A DNA stretch of 64,000 bases from Flavobacteriaceae bacterium PS02334. Its GTDB lineage: Bacteria; Bacteroidota; Bacteroidia; Flavobacteriales; Flavobacteriaceae. The DNA lies in the NCBI GenBank assembly GCA_029959295.1, contig JASCOH010000003.1, positions 372,001 through 436,000 of the forward strand, in the 5' to 3' direction. The notes beneath the pieces were generated by a model. The model had not been told where the DNA came from. It made no database searches and saw only the letters and a program-made list of their open reading frames with translations. Both the position numbers and the translations under genes were made by a program. Of the stretch, positions 34,948-44,280 are shown piece after piece (the stretch's first letter is position 1; every line of letters starts with the position of its first letter).

Positions 34948-35340
34948 TTAGCTTATTTTAGGCGGTTGCCAAATGGAAGAGTAACCTGAAGAATAATAGG
35001 CTTGTTTGAAACCGAATTTTTGCTTTTTAGTTTCGCCAAAAGGGTGTGTTATTTTTAAATCGATGGGGATTTGTAAACTTACCGAAGATGAAGAAGTGCT
35101 ACATCCGCAAGAACTGTGCTTACAATTGCCGTCGCAGTCGTGACCATCTTTACATTTTTTACAGGACTTGTCCTTGCAACTGCTTTTATGTTCTGCTTTT
35201 GCAGATTGGTCTTTTGAGCAACTTTTTTGTTCTGTATTGGCTGTTTTTTTGGCACAAGCATAGCTTATGCTTGGCATTAGGAAAAAGCCCAAACACAATA
35301 AGATGACAAAGCTGATATGTTTACTCAAATTTTTCAACAT
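34948..35340 (-). CDS. Cysteine-rich exported protein, metallothionein-like centre
   Basis: A 130-residue protein with signal peptide (about 1-28, LGFFLMPSISYA) and a dense Cys/Lys segment (CSKDQSAKAEHKSSCKDKSC, KKCKDGHDCDGNCKHSSCGC; about 40-80), then a serine run and a Cys-free tail ending QPPKIS. About a dozen cysteines in 40 residues suggest copper sequestration. A TATATTTG box lies at 35395-35402 (minus strand), 55 bases upstream of the start, and probably begins this part of the copper operon. I know no precise family name. Confidence 0.7.
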   Translation of the reverse strand: MLKNLSKHISFVILLCLGFFLMPSISYACAKKTANTEQKSCSKDQSAKAEHKSSCKDKSCKKCKDGHDCDGNCKHSSCGCSTSSSSVSLQIPIDLKITHPFGETKKQKFGFKQAYYSSGYSSIWQPPKIS

Positions 35341-35523
35341 TACAAAATTATGAAATTATTTCTTTTAATTGCTATATTTTATTTTCATAAACTTCAAATA
35401 TAGAAATTCAGACAAACTGTTTAAATGACTAATTTGCATTGTCATTTTTATGTTCCTTGAGTAAATACCTGTTTAATTATTTGTTATACACTATCTAATC
35501 AAACGGGTATCTATAGATTAAAA

Positions 35524-35775
35524 TTATTCCACGATTAGTGGTTCTATTGTAAAACCTGCTTTTTTAACCGTATCTATAATTTCCCGTTCGGTAATTCCTT
35601 TCGATTTTACGGTCAATACTTTATCTTTATTTGTCGTGTCCACTTCCCAATAGCAAACTCCTTCTGCATTATCCAAATGAGGTTTTACAGATGCTACACA
35701 TCCACCACAATTAATATTTGTTTTGAATCGTAAATCTTGATTATTCTTTTCCATTTTGTTTATTGAATAATTCAT
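35524..35775 (-). CDS. HMA-domain copper chaperone-like protein
   Basis: A small protein (83 residues from ATG 35775, or 76 from the in-frame ATG at 35754, which has the A-rich upstream sequence typical of the phylum). It has the ferredoxin-like HMA fold with the metal site NCGGCVASVKPHL and a C-terminal IIDTVKKAGFTIE. It starts directly after the P-type ATPase stop, so it is cotranslated and probably delivers Cu(I) to that pump. Confidence 0.88.
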   Translation of the reverse strand: MNYSINKMEKNNQDLRFKTNINCGGCVASVKPHLDNAEGVCYWEVDTTNKDKVLTVKSKGITEREIIDTVKKAGFTIEPLIVE

Positions 35776-38316
35776 TTAAAGTTTAAAACTGCGTAATCGC
35801 AATGCATTTACGATTACCGATACAGAACTTAAAGACATTGCTAAAGCTGCAATCATTGGTGATAATAAAATTCCGAAAAACGGATATAAAATACCTGCTG
35901 CAATTGGAACACCAAGCACATTGTAGAAAAAGGCAAAGAATAAGTTTTGCTTGATGTTTTTCATAACAGCATGGCTCAAATTTTTTGCTTTAACTATACC
36001 TAATAAATCGCCTTTTACTAAAGTTATTTTGGCACTTTCTATGGCTACGTCGGTTCCAGTTCCCATAGCTATTCCGATATTGGCTTGTGCTAATGCCGGA
36101 GCATCATTTATACCATCACCAGCCATAGCTACAATTTTCCCTTCTGCTTGTAAACGTTTAATTTCGTTGAGTTTATCTTCGGGTAAGCATCCTGCTTTAT
36201 AGGAAGACAAACCTAATTCATCCGCTACTGCTTTGGCTGTATTAACATTGTCGCCAGTAAGCATAATTACTTCTACACCTTGGAGCATTAGTTCTTTTAT
36301 CGCTGCTGCACTCGAAGTTTTTATCGCATCGGCAATTGAAACAAAGCCAACTGTAACACCATCAACAGCAATGTAAGAAACCGTTTTACCAAGTTTTTGT
36401 TCTGCAATAATTTTGTTTTCTAAATCGTCAGAAATAGTTGCCTTAACCTGTTCCATTAGTTTTTTATTGCCTAATGCTACTTTTCTATTGGTAACCGTTC
36501 CTGTAACTCCTTTTCCTGTAACATTTTCAAAATCTTTGACTTCAATTAATGAAATAGATTTTGTTTTGGCATAATTGACTACTGCTTGTGCCAATGGATG
36601 TTCACTGTATTGGTTTAAGGAAGCTATATTTTGCAATAAATCATCCTCGTTATTAGTTGATGCGTAAATTTTTTCTACCGAAGGTTTTCCCTCTGTTAGC
36701 GTTCCTGTTTTATCTGTTATTAAAACATCTACCTTATTCATATTTTCTAAGGCTTCGGCATTTTTAATTAATACTCCAGATTGTGCTCCTTTGCCCACAC
36801 CCACCATCACAGACATCGGCGTGGCTAAACCTAAAGCACAAGGACAAGCTATGATTAAAACTGCAATGGCATTTATAAATCCATAAACCTTCGCTGGTTC
36901 TGGACCAAATAGTGCCCAAACAAAAAAGGTAATTACTGAAATGATTACTACAATGGGTACAAAATATTTAGAAATACTATCGGCTAATTTTTGAATGGGT
37001 GCTCTTGAACGAGAAGCATCGTTAACCATTTGTACAATTTGAGAAAGTAATGTTTCAGAACCTACTTTTTCGGCCATCATTATAAATGATTTGTTCCCGT
37101 TGATTGTTCCCGAAATTACATTATCGTCTTTCTTTTTGTCAACGGGAATTGGTTCTCCTGTAATCATTGCTTCATCAATACTGCTTTCACCATCGGTTAT
37201 TTTTCCGTCAACTGGAATTTTATCTCCTGGTTTTACGCGTAATAAATCACCTTTCTTAATATCATGAATGGAAATCACTTTATCGCCTCCTTCACCAATC
37301 AAAGTAGCTTCTGTTGGCGCTAATTGTAATAACGCTTTTATAGCTCCACTGGTTTGGCTATGTGCTCTTGCTTCTAACAATTGTCCCAACAAGACCAGTG
37401 TAATGATTACTGTTGCTGCTTCAAAATAAAGATGAATGGTTCCGTGTTCGGTTTTAAATTCTTCGGGAAAGATATTCGGAAACAGCATTCCTACAATACT
37501 AAACAAAAATGCAACTCCAGTTCCTATTCCGATAAGGGTAAACATATTTAGATTCCAAGTGATTATGGATTTCCAAGCTCGTACAAAAAACATCCAACCA
37601 GCATAGAAAATAACAGGAATTGAAAACAGAAATTGCACCCAGTTCCACATGTTGCTGTCCATTATTTGAAATAACGGATTGTTATGCACCATTTCCATCA
37701 TGGCAATAATGAAAATTGGCACCGTAAAGAGGGTTGCAATTTTCATTTTTTTAAGCAAATCCAGATAGGTTTTTTTTTCTTCGGAATCGCTTGGTTCCAT
37801 GGGTACTAAATCCATTCCGCATATAGGACATGAACCCGGACTATCTTGAATAACTTCGGGATGCATTGGGCAGGTGTACATCGTTTTCTTTACATTCAAT
37901 TCTGCTTCTTTTACCAAATGCATTCCACAAACAGGGCAATCGCCAGCTTTATCATAGGTTTTATCGCCTTCACAATGCATTGGGCAATAGTATTTGCCTT
38001 TTATATTGCTAGTCACTTCGATTATCTTTTTATCATCGTGAGAATGAGCGGAGCAACAGGATTTTGCCACTGGTTCATTTGTCGTGGTATGTTGTAGGCT
38101 TTTGTTATTGCTCATTTCTATGGTATATTTTCCAACAGCGGTTAATGCTTTTTGCAATTGTGTAGTTGGAATGTGTTTATCCATTGTCAGGGTAGCTGAG
38201 TTTTCATCTTTTGAAACTTCAACATTTGTCACATTTTCAACCTTTAATAAAGCCGATTTCACTTTTGCTTCGCAACCTCCACAGGTCATACCTGTTACTT
38301 GATATTTGTGTACCAT
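35776..38316 (-). CDS. copA: Copper-exporting P1B-type ATPase
   Basis: An 846-residue heavy-metal pump. Domains in order: N-terminal HMA with GMTCGGCEAKV (about 8-18), two metal-binding ribbons (CPMHCEGDKTYDKAGDCPVCG and CPMHPEVIQDSPGSCPICGM, about 115-175), membrane helices, the actuator motif DGESSIDEAMITGEPIPV, the ion-site motif ACPCALGLATP, the phosphorylation site DKTGTLTEG and the hinge MAGDGINDAPALAQA. CPC and the HMA suggest Cu(I)/Ag(I). It heads the operon with the chaperone behind it, and a metal-domain AraC regulator lies upstream on the same strand. Confidence 0.94.
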   Translation of the reverse strand: MVHKYQVTGMTCGGCEAKVKSALLKVENVTNVEVSKDENSATLTMDKHIPTTQLQKALTAVGKYTIEMSNNKSLQHTTTNEPVAKSCCSAHSHDDKKIIEVTSNIKGKYYCPMHCEGDKTYDKAGDCPVCGMHLVKEAELNVKKTMYTCPMHPEVIQDSPGSCPICGMDLVPMEPSDSEEKKTYLDLLKKMKIATLFTVPIFIIAMMEMVHNNPLFQIMDSNMWNWVQFLFSIPVIFYAGWMFFVRAWKSIITWNLNMFTLIGIGTGVAFLFSIVGMLFPNIFPEEFKTEHGTIHLYFEAATVIITLVLLGQLLEARAHSQTSGAIKALLQLAPTEATLIGEGGDKVISIHDIKKGDLLRVKPGDKIPVDGKITDGESSIDEAMITGEPIPVDKKKDDNVISGTINGNKSFIMMAEKVGSETLLSQIVQMVNDASRSRAPIQKLADSISKYFVPIVVIISVITFFVWALFGPEPAKVYGFINAIAVLIIACPCALGLATPMSVMVGVGKGAQSGVLIKNAEALENMNKVDVLITDKTGTLTEGKPSVEKIYASTNNEDDLLQNIASLNQYSEHPLAQAVVNYAKTKSISLIEVKDFENVTGKGVTGTVTNRKVALGNKKLMEQVKATISDDLENKIIAEQKLGKTVSYIAVDGVTVGFVSIADAIKTSSAAAIKELMLQGVEVIMLTGDNVNTAKAVADELGLSSYKAGCLPEDKLNEIKRLQAEGKIVAMAGDGINDAPALAQANIGIAMGTGTDVAIESAKITLVKGDLLGIVKAKNLSHAVMKNIKQNLFFAFFYNVLGVPIAAGILYPFFGILLSPMIAALAMSLSSVSVIVNALRLRSFKL

Positions 38317-38402
38317 TTTGTATGAGTTTTATTATGATACAAAGTTCCATACTGTTTCCATTTTTTCGTTGTGGAATTTTGGGAATGATTTGTAAGATTT
38401 AC

Positions 38403-38966
38403 TTAGACCTTATCCAAAGGTTTTCTTTTATCTTCCCGTATTTGCTTGAAATAACTTGGGGTAAGTCCTGTTACCTTTTTGAATTGGTTGCTTAAATAGG
38501 CTACACTTGAGTAATTTAAACGGAAAGCAATTTCACTCAAAGACAGTTCATCATATACCAATAATTCTTTTACCTTCTCTATTTTTTGGGCAATAAAATA
38601 CTTTTCAATCGTAGTACCTTCTATCTCAGAAAACAGGTTGGACAGATAATTATAATCATGATGCAGTTTGCTGCTTAATATATCTGACAGATTTTTTTTG
38701 GTGTCGTTGTCCTGATGATGCACAAGGTCAATAATTATATTCTTTATCTTTTCAATGATGAGGCTTTTTCTATCATCTATTACCTCAAAACCTAACAAAA
38801 TTAGAGCCTTTTCCAATTTATCTTTTTCCTCAGTAGTAGGCTCTTTATCCAATATGACTTCTCCCAACCTTATATTTTTTACCTCTAAATCGAATTTATC
38901 CAATTCATTTTGTACTACCATAATACAGCGGTTGCAAACCATGTTTTTAATAAAGAGTGTCGTCAT
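38403..38966 (-). CDS. AraC-family regulator with N-terminal HMA-like metal-binding domain
   Basis: A 187-residue protein. Residues 1-65 resemble an HMA domain (TLFIKNMVCNRCIMVVQNEL with a CxxC at 10-13; ..LEKALILLGFEVID), and residues about 85-180 are an AraC-type double helix-turn-helix (LSLSEIAFRLNYSSVAYLSNQFKKVTGLTPSYFKQ). This pairing suggests direct sensing of Cu(I) and control of the adjacent pump operon. A minus-strand TAAATTTG box at 38999-39006 is 33-40 bases upstream of its start. Confidence 0.85.
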   Translation of the reverse strand: MTTLFIKNMVCNRCIMVVQNELDKFDLEVKNIRLGEVILDKEPTTEEKDKLEKALILLGFEVIDDRKSLIIEKIKNIIIDLVHHQDNDTKKNLSDILSSKLHHDYNYLSNLFSEIEGTTIEKYFIAQKIEKVKELLVYDELSLSEIAFRLNYSSVAYLSNQFKKVTGLTPSYFKQIREDKRKPLDKV

Positions 38967-39048
38967 ATTTATTACCTATTCATATTAAGCAGAATAGCCA
39001 AATTTACGATTTAAATTAAAGCATAAATATTATGTTGAATATTGTTTT

Positions 39049-41046
39049 TTATTCCCGCACCAAATGCTGTAAATCAGGGTCATTATTAATCCGCTCCAAT
39101 TCCGTTTTAATAACCTGAACAATGTCTTGTTTGATCTCTTTATAATTCGTTTCTATTTCCTGCTTCATTTTATCATCGCCGTGTTCATTAACAAAGGATA
39201 TGATTTGCGGTATCTCCTGATAAGCTCTAGTTTCTGCGGCAACTTTTTCATTGTCCACAACAATTTCAGCGTGAAATATTTTTTGCTCAATACGTTCATC
39301 AAAGTTATCGGATACAGACCCCACAAACATACCTTGTGTTAGTGTTGAAATTTTGGAAGCTGGAATAAGACTATCTAATTGTGTGGAAATGGAAGTTGAC
39401 GTATCATTTCGGTTGATTGATATACTTTGACGCTTTTGCAATACTTTCCCGAACCTTTCCGAAAGGCTCTTTGCAGTTTCGCCAATTACCTGACCCGAAA
39501 ATATATTGCCCACAGTGTTTTGGATAACCTTTGCTTCTTTATCGCCATAATCCCTTATCAATTGCGAAAAATCTTGAAAACCCAAACAAACTGCCACCTT
39601 ATTACTTCGGGCAGTTGCAATAAGATTATCTAATCCACGAAAATAAATAGTGGGCAACTCATCAATAATAACAGAACTCTTTAATTGCCCTTTTTTGTTA
39701 ATGAGTTTGACAATCCTTGAATTATACAATCCCAAAGCTGCCGAATAAATATTTTGACGGTCGGGATTGTTTCCAACACAAAGGATTTTCGGTTCTTTGG
39801 GATTGTTGATGTCCAGTGAAAAATCATCGCCAGTCATTACCCAATACAATTGTGGCGAAATCATTCTTGATAAAGGAATTTTTGCTGATGCAATCTGCCC
39901 CTGTAATTGGTCTTGTGCGCCACTTTGCCACGCATCCATAAACGGCGAAAGATAATTTTCCAAATCGGGATATGAAGTTAAAATAGTAAATACGTCCGAA
40001 TACTTTTTATTCAGCAATTCAATGGCGTGTGGGAATGTACAGTACTTACCGTTCTCATAGATTTTGAGATACCAGATAATTGCTGCCAACAAAATAATTG
40101 GGCTTTCCACAAAGAAATCGCCTTGCTTCTGTATCCAGCTACGATTGAGGTTCAGCATTATGGTATATGCGGCTTCGTAAGCATCGGAAATGTCTGTCAT
40201 AAAGATGGGATTGAGTGGATTGCAACGGTGGCTCTTACGTGGGTCGTCAAAATTAATGATGTAGAATTTGGGTTGTACTTTATACTTATCTCTGTGTTCT
40301 AATAAATGATTGTAGGCAATAGTAGAAAGGTCGTCAAACTTGAAATCGTAGATGTACATTGAGAACCCTTTCTCAATCTGTTGCTTGATATAGTTGTTTA
40401 CGATAGCATACGATTTTCCGGAACCTGGCGTTCCTAAAACAATGGTTGCGCGAAAAGGATTGACGATGTTTATCCAGCCGTTATTCCATTTGTTTTTGTA
40501 ATAAAATTTTGTGGGAAGATTGACAGAATATTCATTTTCCATCAATTTGGTTTCCTGCTGAAAGCTTTCGTTTTCATTATTGAAAACATCGTCCATCAGG
40601 TTGGTGCGAAGTAAACGGCTCATCCAAACGCCAGCTACCATCAAAGCGATGTAGCCTAAACCTGTGGTAAGGACATAAAGGAATGTAGCTGTGTTTAATG
40701 ATAACTTTAGTAAAGGTGTGTTCAGAAAAAACAGGACAAAGCCAGTTCCCCAAGCCACATAAATTTTAGTCCAAGTTATTTTTTCATTTTTAATACCTTT
40801 GGTTCCCAAACAACTCAAAGCCAACAATACCAAAGCAAATACTTTGGTATATAAGGTATGCGAAAACAATCCAGCGGTCAGTTGAAAATTGCCTAATATT
40901 TTGTTGATGAGTTCCAGTGTCCAGCCACGTTCTATAAAGAAACCATAACAAAACCAATAAAGGTGCATCAGTACCAAAAAAATACTGACTGCCCGCATAA
41001 AAGCCATAATCTTGGCAAGTCCTCTTAAATCATCTTCTCCCTGCAT
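39049..41046 (-). CDS. mobC: Type IV coupling protein MobC (VirD4/TraG-like)
   Basis: A 665-residue coupling ATPase that brings the relaxase-DNA complex to the transfer channel. The N-terminus carries the YWFCY segment (LYWFCYGFF) and four or five membrane helices (to about residue 165). The cytoplasmic part has Walker A GTPGSGKSYAI (about residue 205-215) and Walker B-like VIIDELPTIYF. It belongs to the mob module, but its partner genes mobB and mobA are separated from it by an inserted mercury module. Confidence 0.93.
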   Translation of the reverse strand: MQGEDDLRGLAKIMAFMRAVSIFLVLMHLYWFCYGFFIERGWTLELINKILGNFQLTAGLFSHTLYTKVFALVLLALSCLGTKGIKNEKITWTKIYVAWGTGFVLFFLNTPLLKLSLNTATFLYVLTTGLGYIALMVAGVWMSRLLRTNLMDDVFNNENESFQQETKLMENEYSVNLPTKFYYKNKWNNGWINIVNPFRATIVLGTPGSGKSYAIVNNYIKQQIEKGFSMYIYDFKFDDLSTIAYNHLLEHRDKYKVQPKFYIINFDDPRKSHRCNPLNPIFMTDISDAYEAAYTIMLNLNRSWIQKQGDFFVESPIILLAAIIWYLKIYENGKYCTFPHAIELLNKKYSDVFTILTSYPDLENYLSPFMDAWQSGAQDQLQGQIASAKIPLSRMISPQLYWVMTGDDFSLDINNPKEPKILCVGNNPDRQNIYSAALGLYNSRIVKLINKKGQLKSSVIIDELPTIYFRGLDNLIATARSNKVAVCLGFQDFSQLIRDYGDKEAKVIQNTVGNIFSGQVIGETAKSLSERFGKVLQKRQSISINRNDTSTSISTQLDSLIPASKISTLTQGMFVGSVSDNFDERIEQKIFHAEIVVDNEKVAAETRAYQEIPQIISFVNEHGDDKMKQEIETNYKEIKQDIVQVIKTELERINNDPDLQHLVRE

Positions 41047-41219
41047 TATTTTAATTTTTAATGTTAGGGCGTGAATTTAAAAGGTCTAAAGAGTGGTTAT
41101 AAGAATGTGGCACTCAATGGCGGTGCATGGTACTGTTTGGCGGAGAGATAAGAGGTGTAGCTCCTATGACCACTTTGTATAGTAACATTTATAGAGGATC
41201 AAAATAAAAGACACTTTTA

Positions 41220-41255
41220 GTTGCTAACCTTTTTTGTTTTCTGTCCGTTAGCAAC
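41220..41255 (-). terminator. Hairpin at the end of the mercury module
   Basis: GTTGCTAAC (41220-41228) and GTTAGCAAC (41247-41255) are perfect inverted arms around an 18-base loop. It overlaps the stop codon of the GDCCVxC gene. The long loop and lack of a clear T tract make termination plausible but not firm. Confidence 0.45.
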
Positions 41256-41454
41256 ATTTTTTGTCTTGCTGAATGGGTGGACAAGGAACATTTCCGTAAC
41301 TGCAATAAACACAACAGTCTCCTTGTTTTGGTTTAAGAACTTGTTTGCACTTTTCACATTCGTAGAAATATTGGCAAGCATCTGTCGGCATTGTTTCTTC
41401 TTTCTTGTGTTCGCAGTTGGGGCAGATTATTGTTGATTGCAATTTGATTTCCAT
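41248..41454 (-). CDS. GDCCVxC-domain protein
   Basis: A 68-residue cysteine-rich protein with paired CxxC knuckles (CPNCEHKKEETMPTDACQYF, CEKCKQVL) and the signature GDCCVYCSYGNVPCPP, ending QDKKCC. This small family is regularly encoded beside mercury transporters in Bacteroidota. It sits 6 bases behind merTP on the same strand, so it is the third gene of the module and may bind mercury or buffer thiols. Confidence 0.85.
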   Translation of the reverse strand: MEIKLQSTIICPNCEHKKEETMPTDACQYFYECEKCKQVLKPKQGDCCVYCSYGNVPCPPIQQDKKCC

Positions 41455-41460
41455 TTCATT

Positions 41461-42054
41461 TTATTTTTTGTCGGTTACAGAATATCCTGTCGAGTTTATT
41501 GCTTTTTCAATTTCAAAAATGTTAGTTTTTGAGTTGTCAAATTTTACGATTGCGTTTTCTTTTTCGTATGAGGCGTTTGAACTTATTATTCCTGTCAATT
41601 TATTTACTTCATGGTTTACGTGTTCGCCACAACTTGCACAAGTCATTCCGCTAATCGTAAATTCTACTTTTTGAATATTGGATTTGTCCACCACTATAAT
41701 TTGCTTTTCTGTCTTTGGGTAGAAAATGCTTGAGTAGTATGGAAAGACAAGCATTACGATTGCAAATGCTGTTACAATTCCTAAAAACATTTTTGACTGA
41801 ATGAATTTTGGTTTTTCTTCTGTCTCACAATTGCAATCTATTTGCTTTTTGGGTTTCAACTTTTGATACCAAGCAAAACCAAGAACCAAAATTGTCAACC
41901 CAATAAAATACGGTCGAAAAGGTTCAAGCCAAGAAAAAGTGGAAGTAAGACCGCTTGTTCCTGCAATAAGAGCTAATACGGGTGTGATGCAACAAAGAGA
42001 AGCTGCAATTGCAGTCAAAAGTCCTGCACCAATTAATTTTTTGTCTGTTTTCAT
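41461..42054 (-). CDS. merTP: Mercuric transport protein MerTP (fused MerT and MerP)
   Basis: A 197-residue fusion. MerT-like membrane helices carry CCITPVLAL (Cys pair near residues 21-22) and an internal CNCETEE segment (about 74-76). After a fourth helix the C-terminal MerP-like HMA domain has GMTCASCGEHV. It moves Hg(II) into the cell for reduction or detoxification; no merA reductase is seen in this window. Start overlaps the ArsR-family stop by four bases (ATGA), so they are translated together. Confidence 0.92.
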   Translation of the reverse strand: MKTDKKLIGAGLLTAIAASLCCITPVLALIAGTSGLTSTFSWLEPFRPYFIGLTILVLGFAWYQKLKPKKQIDCNCETEEKPKFIQSKMFLGIVTAFAIVMLVFPYYSSIFYPKTEKQIIVVDKSNIQKVEFTISGMTCASCGEHVNHEVNKLTGIISSNASYEKENAIVKFDNSKTNIFEIEKAINSTGYSVTDKK

Positions 42055-42425
42055 ATTGTTTCCAAAATTTTGTTTTCGCCAAGGATTTTGAAAAACGGGT
42101 TCAGCATTTTTTCATACTCTTTAGCCAATGAGTAAAAAATGGTTTGAGCTTCTCGTTCTGCTTCAATGAGTTTTCTGTCTTTGAGTTTTCGTAAGTGCTG
42201 TGAAACTGCTGAAATTGTCATACCAAGTATGTCGCTTATGTCACAAACACAAAGCCGTTTTTCTTCATAAAGCAGAAAGAGGATTTTCAGCCTTACATTG
42301 TTTCCCGCTAATTCAAGTCCGTTCGATAAATAGTCAAACGAACCATTGAGTTCTGAAACTCTGTCTTTACAACGGTTTATTTGTTTAATGTCCGCTTGTT
42401 GTCGTATGCAAGAATTATTGTCCAT
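42051..42425 (-). CDS. ArsR-family metalloregulator of the mercury module
   Basis: A 124-residue winged-helix repressor: residues about 40-110 are the ArsR core (RLKILFLLYEEKRLCVCDISDILGMTISAVSQHLRKLKDRKLIEAE split over two motifs), with the CVCD thiol pair at the alpha-3 position that binds soft metals. ATG 42425 is chosen because the upstream in-frame start at 42476 would lie within the promoter. The predicted transcription start is only a few bases from this ATG, so the message may be nearly leaderless. It probably represses itself and merTP until Hg(II) binds. Confidence 0.9.
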   Translation of the reverse strand: MDNNSCIRQQADIKQINRCKDRVSELNGSFDYLSNGLELAGNNVRLKILFLLYEEKRLCVCDISDILGMTISAVSQHLRKLKDRKLIEAEREAQTIFYSLAKEYEKMLNPFFKILGENKILETI

Positions 42426-42429
42426 AGTG

Positions 42430-42468
42430 CAAAGATAGCTAATTCGTTTATTTAAGCAAGTACTTAAA
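42430..42468 (-). promoter_or_regulatory. Promoter and operator of the mercury module
   Basis: On the minus strand, TTG (42457-42459) and TATCTTTG (42430-42437) are separated by 19 bases, matching the Bacteroidota consensus. TTTAAGCAAGTACTTAAA (42451-42468) is an imperfect palindrome (arms TTTAAG/CTTAAA) covering the -33 element, the position expected for an ArsR-type repressor. Confidence 0.75.
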
Positions 42469-42498
42469 TATAACAAATAGAATTAAAAATCTAACCTA

Positions 42499-43776
42499 TT
42501 ACAGTCTTCTTTTTTTCTTCTTCATTTTGTTAGCAAAATCCTGTTCCTCGTAATCATCGCCCTGGGCTTCGGGAAGCAAACCGCCTAATGCCTCAATCAA
42601 ACCGTCTTCGTGTTTTTCAGAAGTATTCAGGAAGTCGAACAAATGATGTGGTTCTTCCGCAGGAAGATCTGCATCATTCGGTCTTGATATTTTCGATTGT
42701 AGTTCAACTGGTTCTTTAATGTCGGGTTTGATATTATTGTTCCAATAATCATTAAAGGTATTGGCAGAAAGTTCTGTTCCTAAACGGGAACCGTTCCAAA
42801 CCGCTTTGGAATTGTGGTCAATAAATGTGATACCATAAATACGCCCTGTATCATTCCGGCGCACTACTACGTTAATGCCCTGTTCCGTTAACTGCTTTTT
42901 AAATGCCTGTTCATCGCTCGTGGTTTTCAGGGCAATGGTAATGGCAGCTTTGATAGTTGGCTTTGTCGGGTGGTCTTTCAAAGCCTCTTTGCATTTCGCA
43001 AAATGCAATTCCAAAGTCGGAAGCCCTGCGCTCTTTCCGAAAAGCGAAGCCTTGAATGGATGTCCGGCCCTTTCTCCTTTTTCATTTAACGGAATATACA
43101 ATAAACCCTGCTGAGATTTTCCCTGCAATTCGTCCTCAACTTTTTCAGTAGTAATATTGAATAACGAAAGCAATGCGTTGTATTCGCCCAATGTCTGGTA
43201 TTGGTAATAGTTCGGTAAATGGCGAACTACCGAAGCTATCTGACTTTTTACATCACCTTTCTGGTAATTCACAGGGCTAAAAATCTTATCGTTCTGCTTG
43301 TGTTCCTTATCTGTTGCAGATACCAATCCGTGTTGCCTTTCGAGTTCTCGGCACACATTCATAGACCGCATTTTCTCAAATTTATCTGAAATCTTTTTGC
43401 CTTCTTCATTCACACAAACCGAAACAATATGTATGTGCGTTCTGTCGATATCAGTATGCTTGAACACGACAAAAGGCTGTTCGCCATAACCCATTTCACG
43501 CATATACTGCTCTGCCAACTCCCTAAATTTTTCATCACTAACATTATCTTTCGGGTCTGGATTGAGCGAAATATGCAACGTATGTTTTTCGGTATTTCGA
43601 TTTGCAATAAGATAAGGTGTAAAAGATTGGCTTAATTGTGCTACAGAATAATGTCCGCTTGGTGTTTCAATTATCTTATTAGCAAACAGAATTTGTCCGT
43701 TTTCCTTTTCCACTTTAAGATTATTGTACGCCAAAGCACCATATAAATTACTGCTTCTTCCAATTTTTGCTATCAT
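42499..43776 (-). CDS. mobB: Relaxase MobB
   Basis: A 425-residue relaxase/mobilisation nuclease. The catalytic domain (about 1-170) starts IAKIGRSSNLYGALAYNNLKV and has the histidine motif HTDIDRTHIHIVSVCVNEEG; the first half has HTLHISLNPDP. The C-terminal part is helical and ends KKKKRRL. It nicks oriT and leads the strand into the recipient. mobA lies two bases upstream on the same strand; the candidate oriT is just beyond. Confidence 0.93.
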   Translation of the reverse strand: MIAKIGRSSNLYGALAYNNLKVEKENGQILFANKIIETPSGHYSVAQLSQSFTPYLIANRNTEKHTLHISLNPDPKDNVSDEKFRELAEQYMREMGYGEQPFVVFKHTDIDRTHIHIVSVCVNEEGKKISDKFEKMRSMNVCRELERQHGLVSATDKEHKQNDKIFSPVNYQKGDVKSQIASVVRHLPNYYQYQTLGEYNALLSLFNITTEKVEDELQGKSQQGLLYIPLNEKGERAGHPFKASLFGKSAGLPTLELHFAKCKEALKDHPTKPTIKAAITIALKTTSDEQAFKKQLTEQGINVVVRRNDTGRIYGITFIDHNSKAVWNGSRLGTELSANTFNDYWNNNIKPDIKEPVELQSKISRPNDADLPAEEPHHLFDFLNTSEKHEDGLIEALGGLLPEAQGDDYEEQDFANKMKKKKRRL

Positions 43777-43778
43777 TT

Positions 43779-44219
43779 TTAGACCTGTTTTTTCAGATGT
43801 TTTGCTTCAAATTCTTCGATTAGATGAATTATTTTTTGGCATAACAATACCATTTCAATCGTCTGTTTTTCCAATTTATAGAGGTAGGCAGATCCTTTTT
43901 TCTCTGAAAAATTCTTGTACAATAGCTTTACAACTTGGTTATAATTTACACCTACCGAGCGAAACTGGCTGTGAAACGAGGTCAATCGCATATAGAAATC
44001 AACTGTTCCTTTATCAATTTGAATGGTCTTTATCTTTTTTTCAAAGATGCAAGAGGTTATAAAATGTGCCTTTACCTGCATTCCCGATTGGTCAAAGAGC
44101 GAAAGAAATCGGCTGTGCTCTTCTGCATTAAAGGAAATTGTATATCTAATCTTCGCCGGGTCTTCTTTAGGTCGGCGTCCGGTCTTTTTTAATTGTTTTC
44201 TGTTGTTTTCGTTCATCAC
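43779..44219 (-). CDS. mobA: Relaxosome accessory protein MobA
   Basis: A 146-residue protein with a basic head (KQLKKTGRRPKEDPAKIRYTISFNAEEHSRF split; RRPKEDP near residue 14) fitting the ribbon-helix-helix nicking-accessory family. It is first in the mob operon, two bases ahead of mobB, and next to the candidate oriT, and probably bends or marks oriT for the relaxase. Confidence 0.88.
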   Translation of the reverse strand: MMNENNRKQLKKTGRRPKEDPAKIRYTISFNAEEHSRFLSLFDQSGMQVKAHFITSCIFEKKIKTIQIDKGTVDFYMRLTSFHSQFRSVGVNYNQVVKLLYKNFSEKKGSAYLYKLEKQTIEMVLLCQKIIHLIEEFEAKHLKKQV

Positions 44220-44280
44220 AAATCCATTTATAATTTACACAAAACCCTGACTTCGGAAGGTGTTTTTCAGCCCCCGGCAG

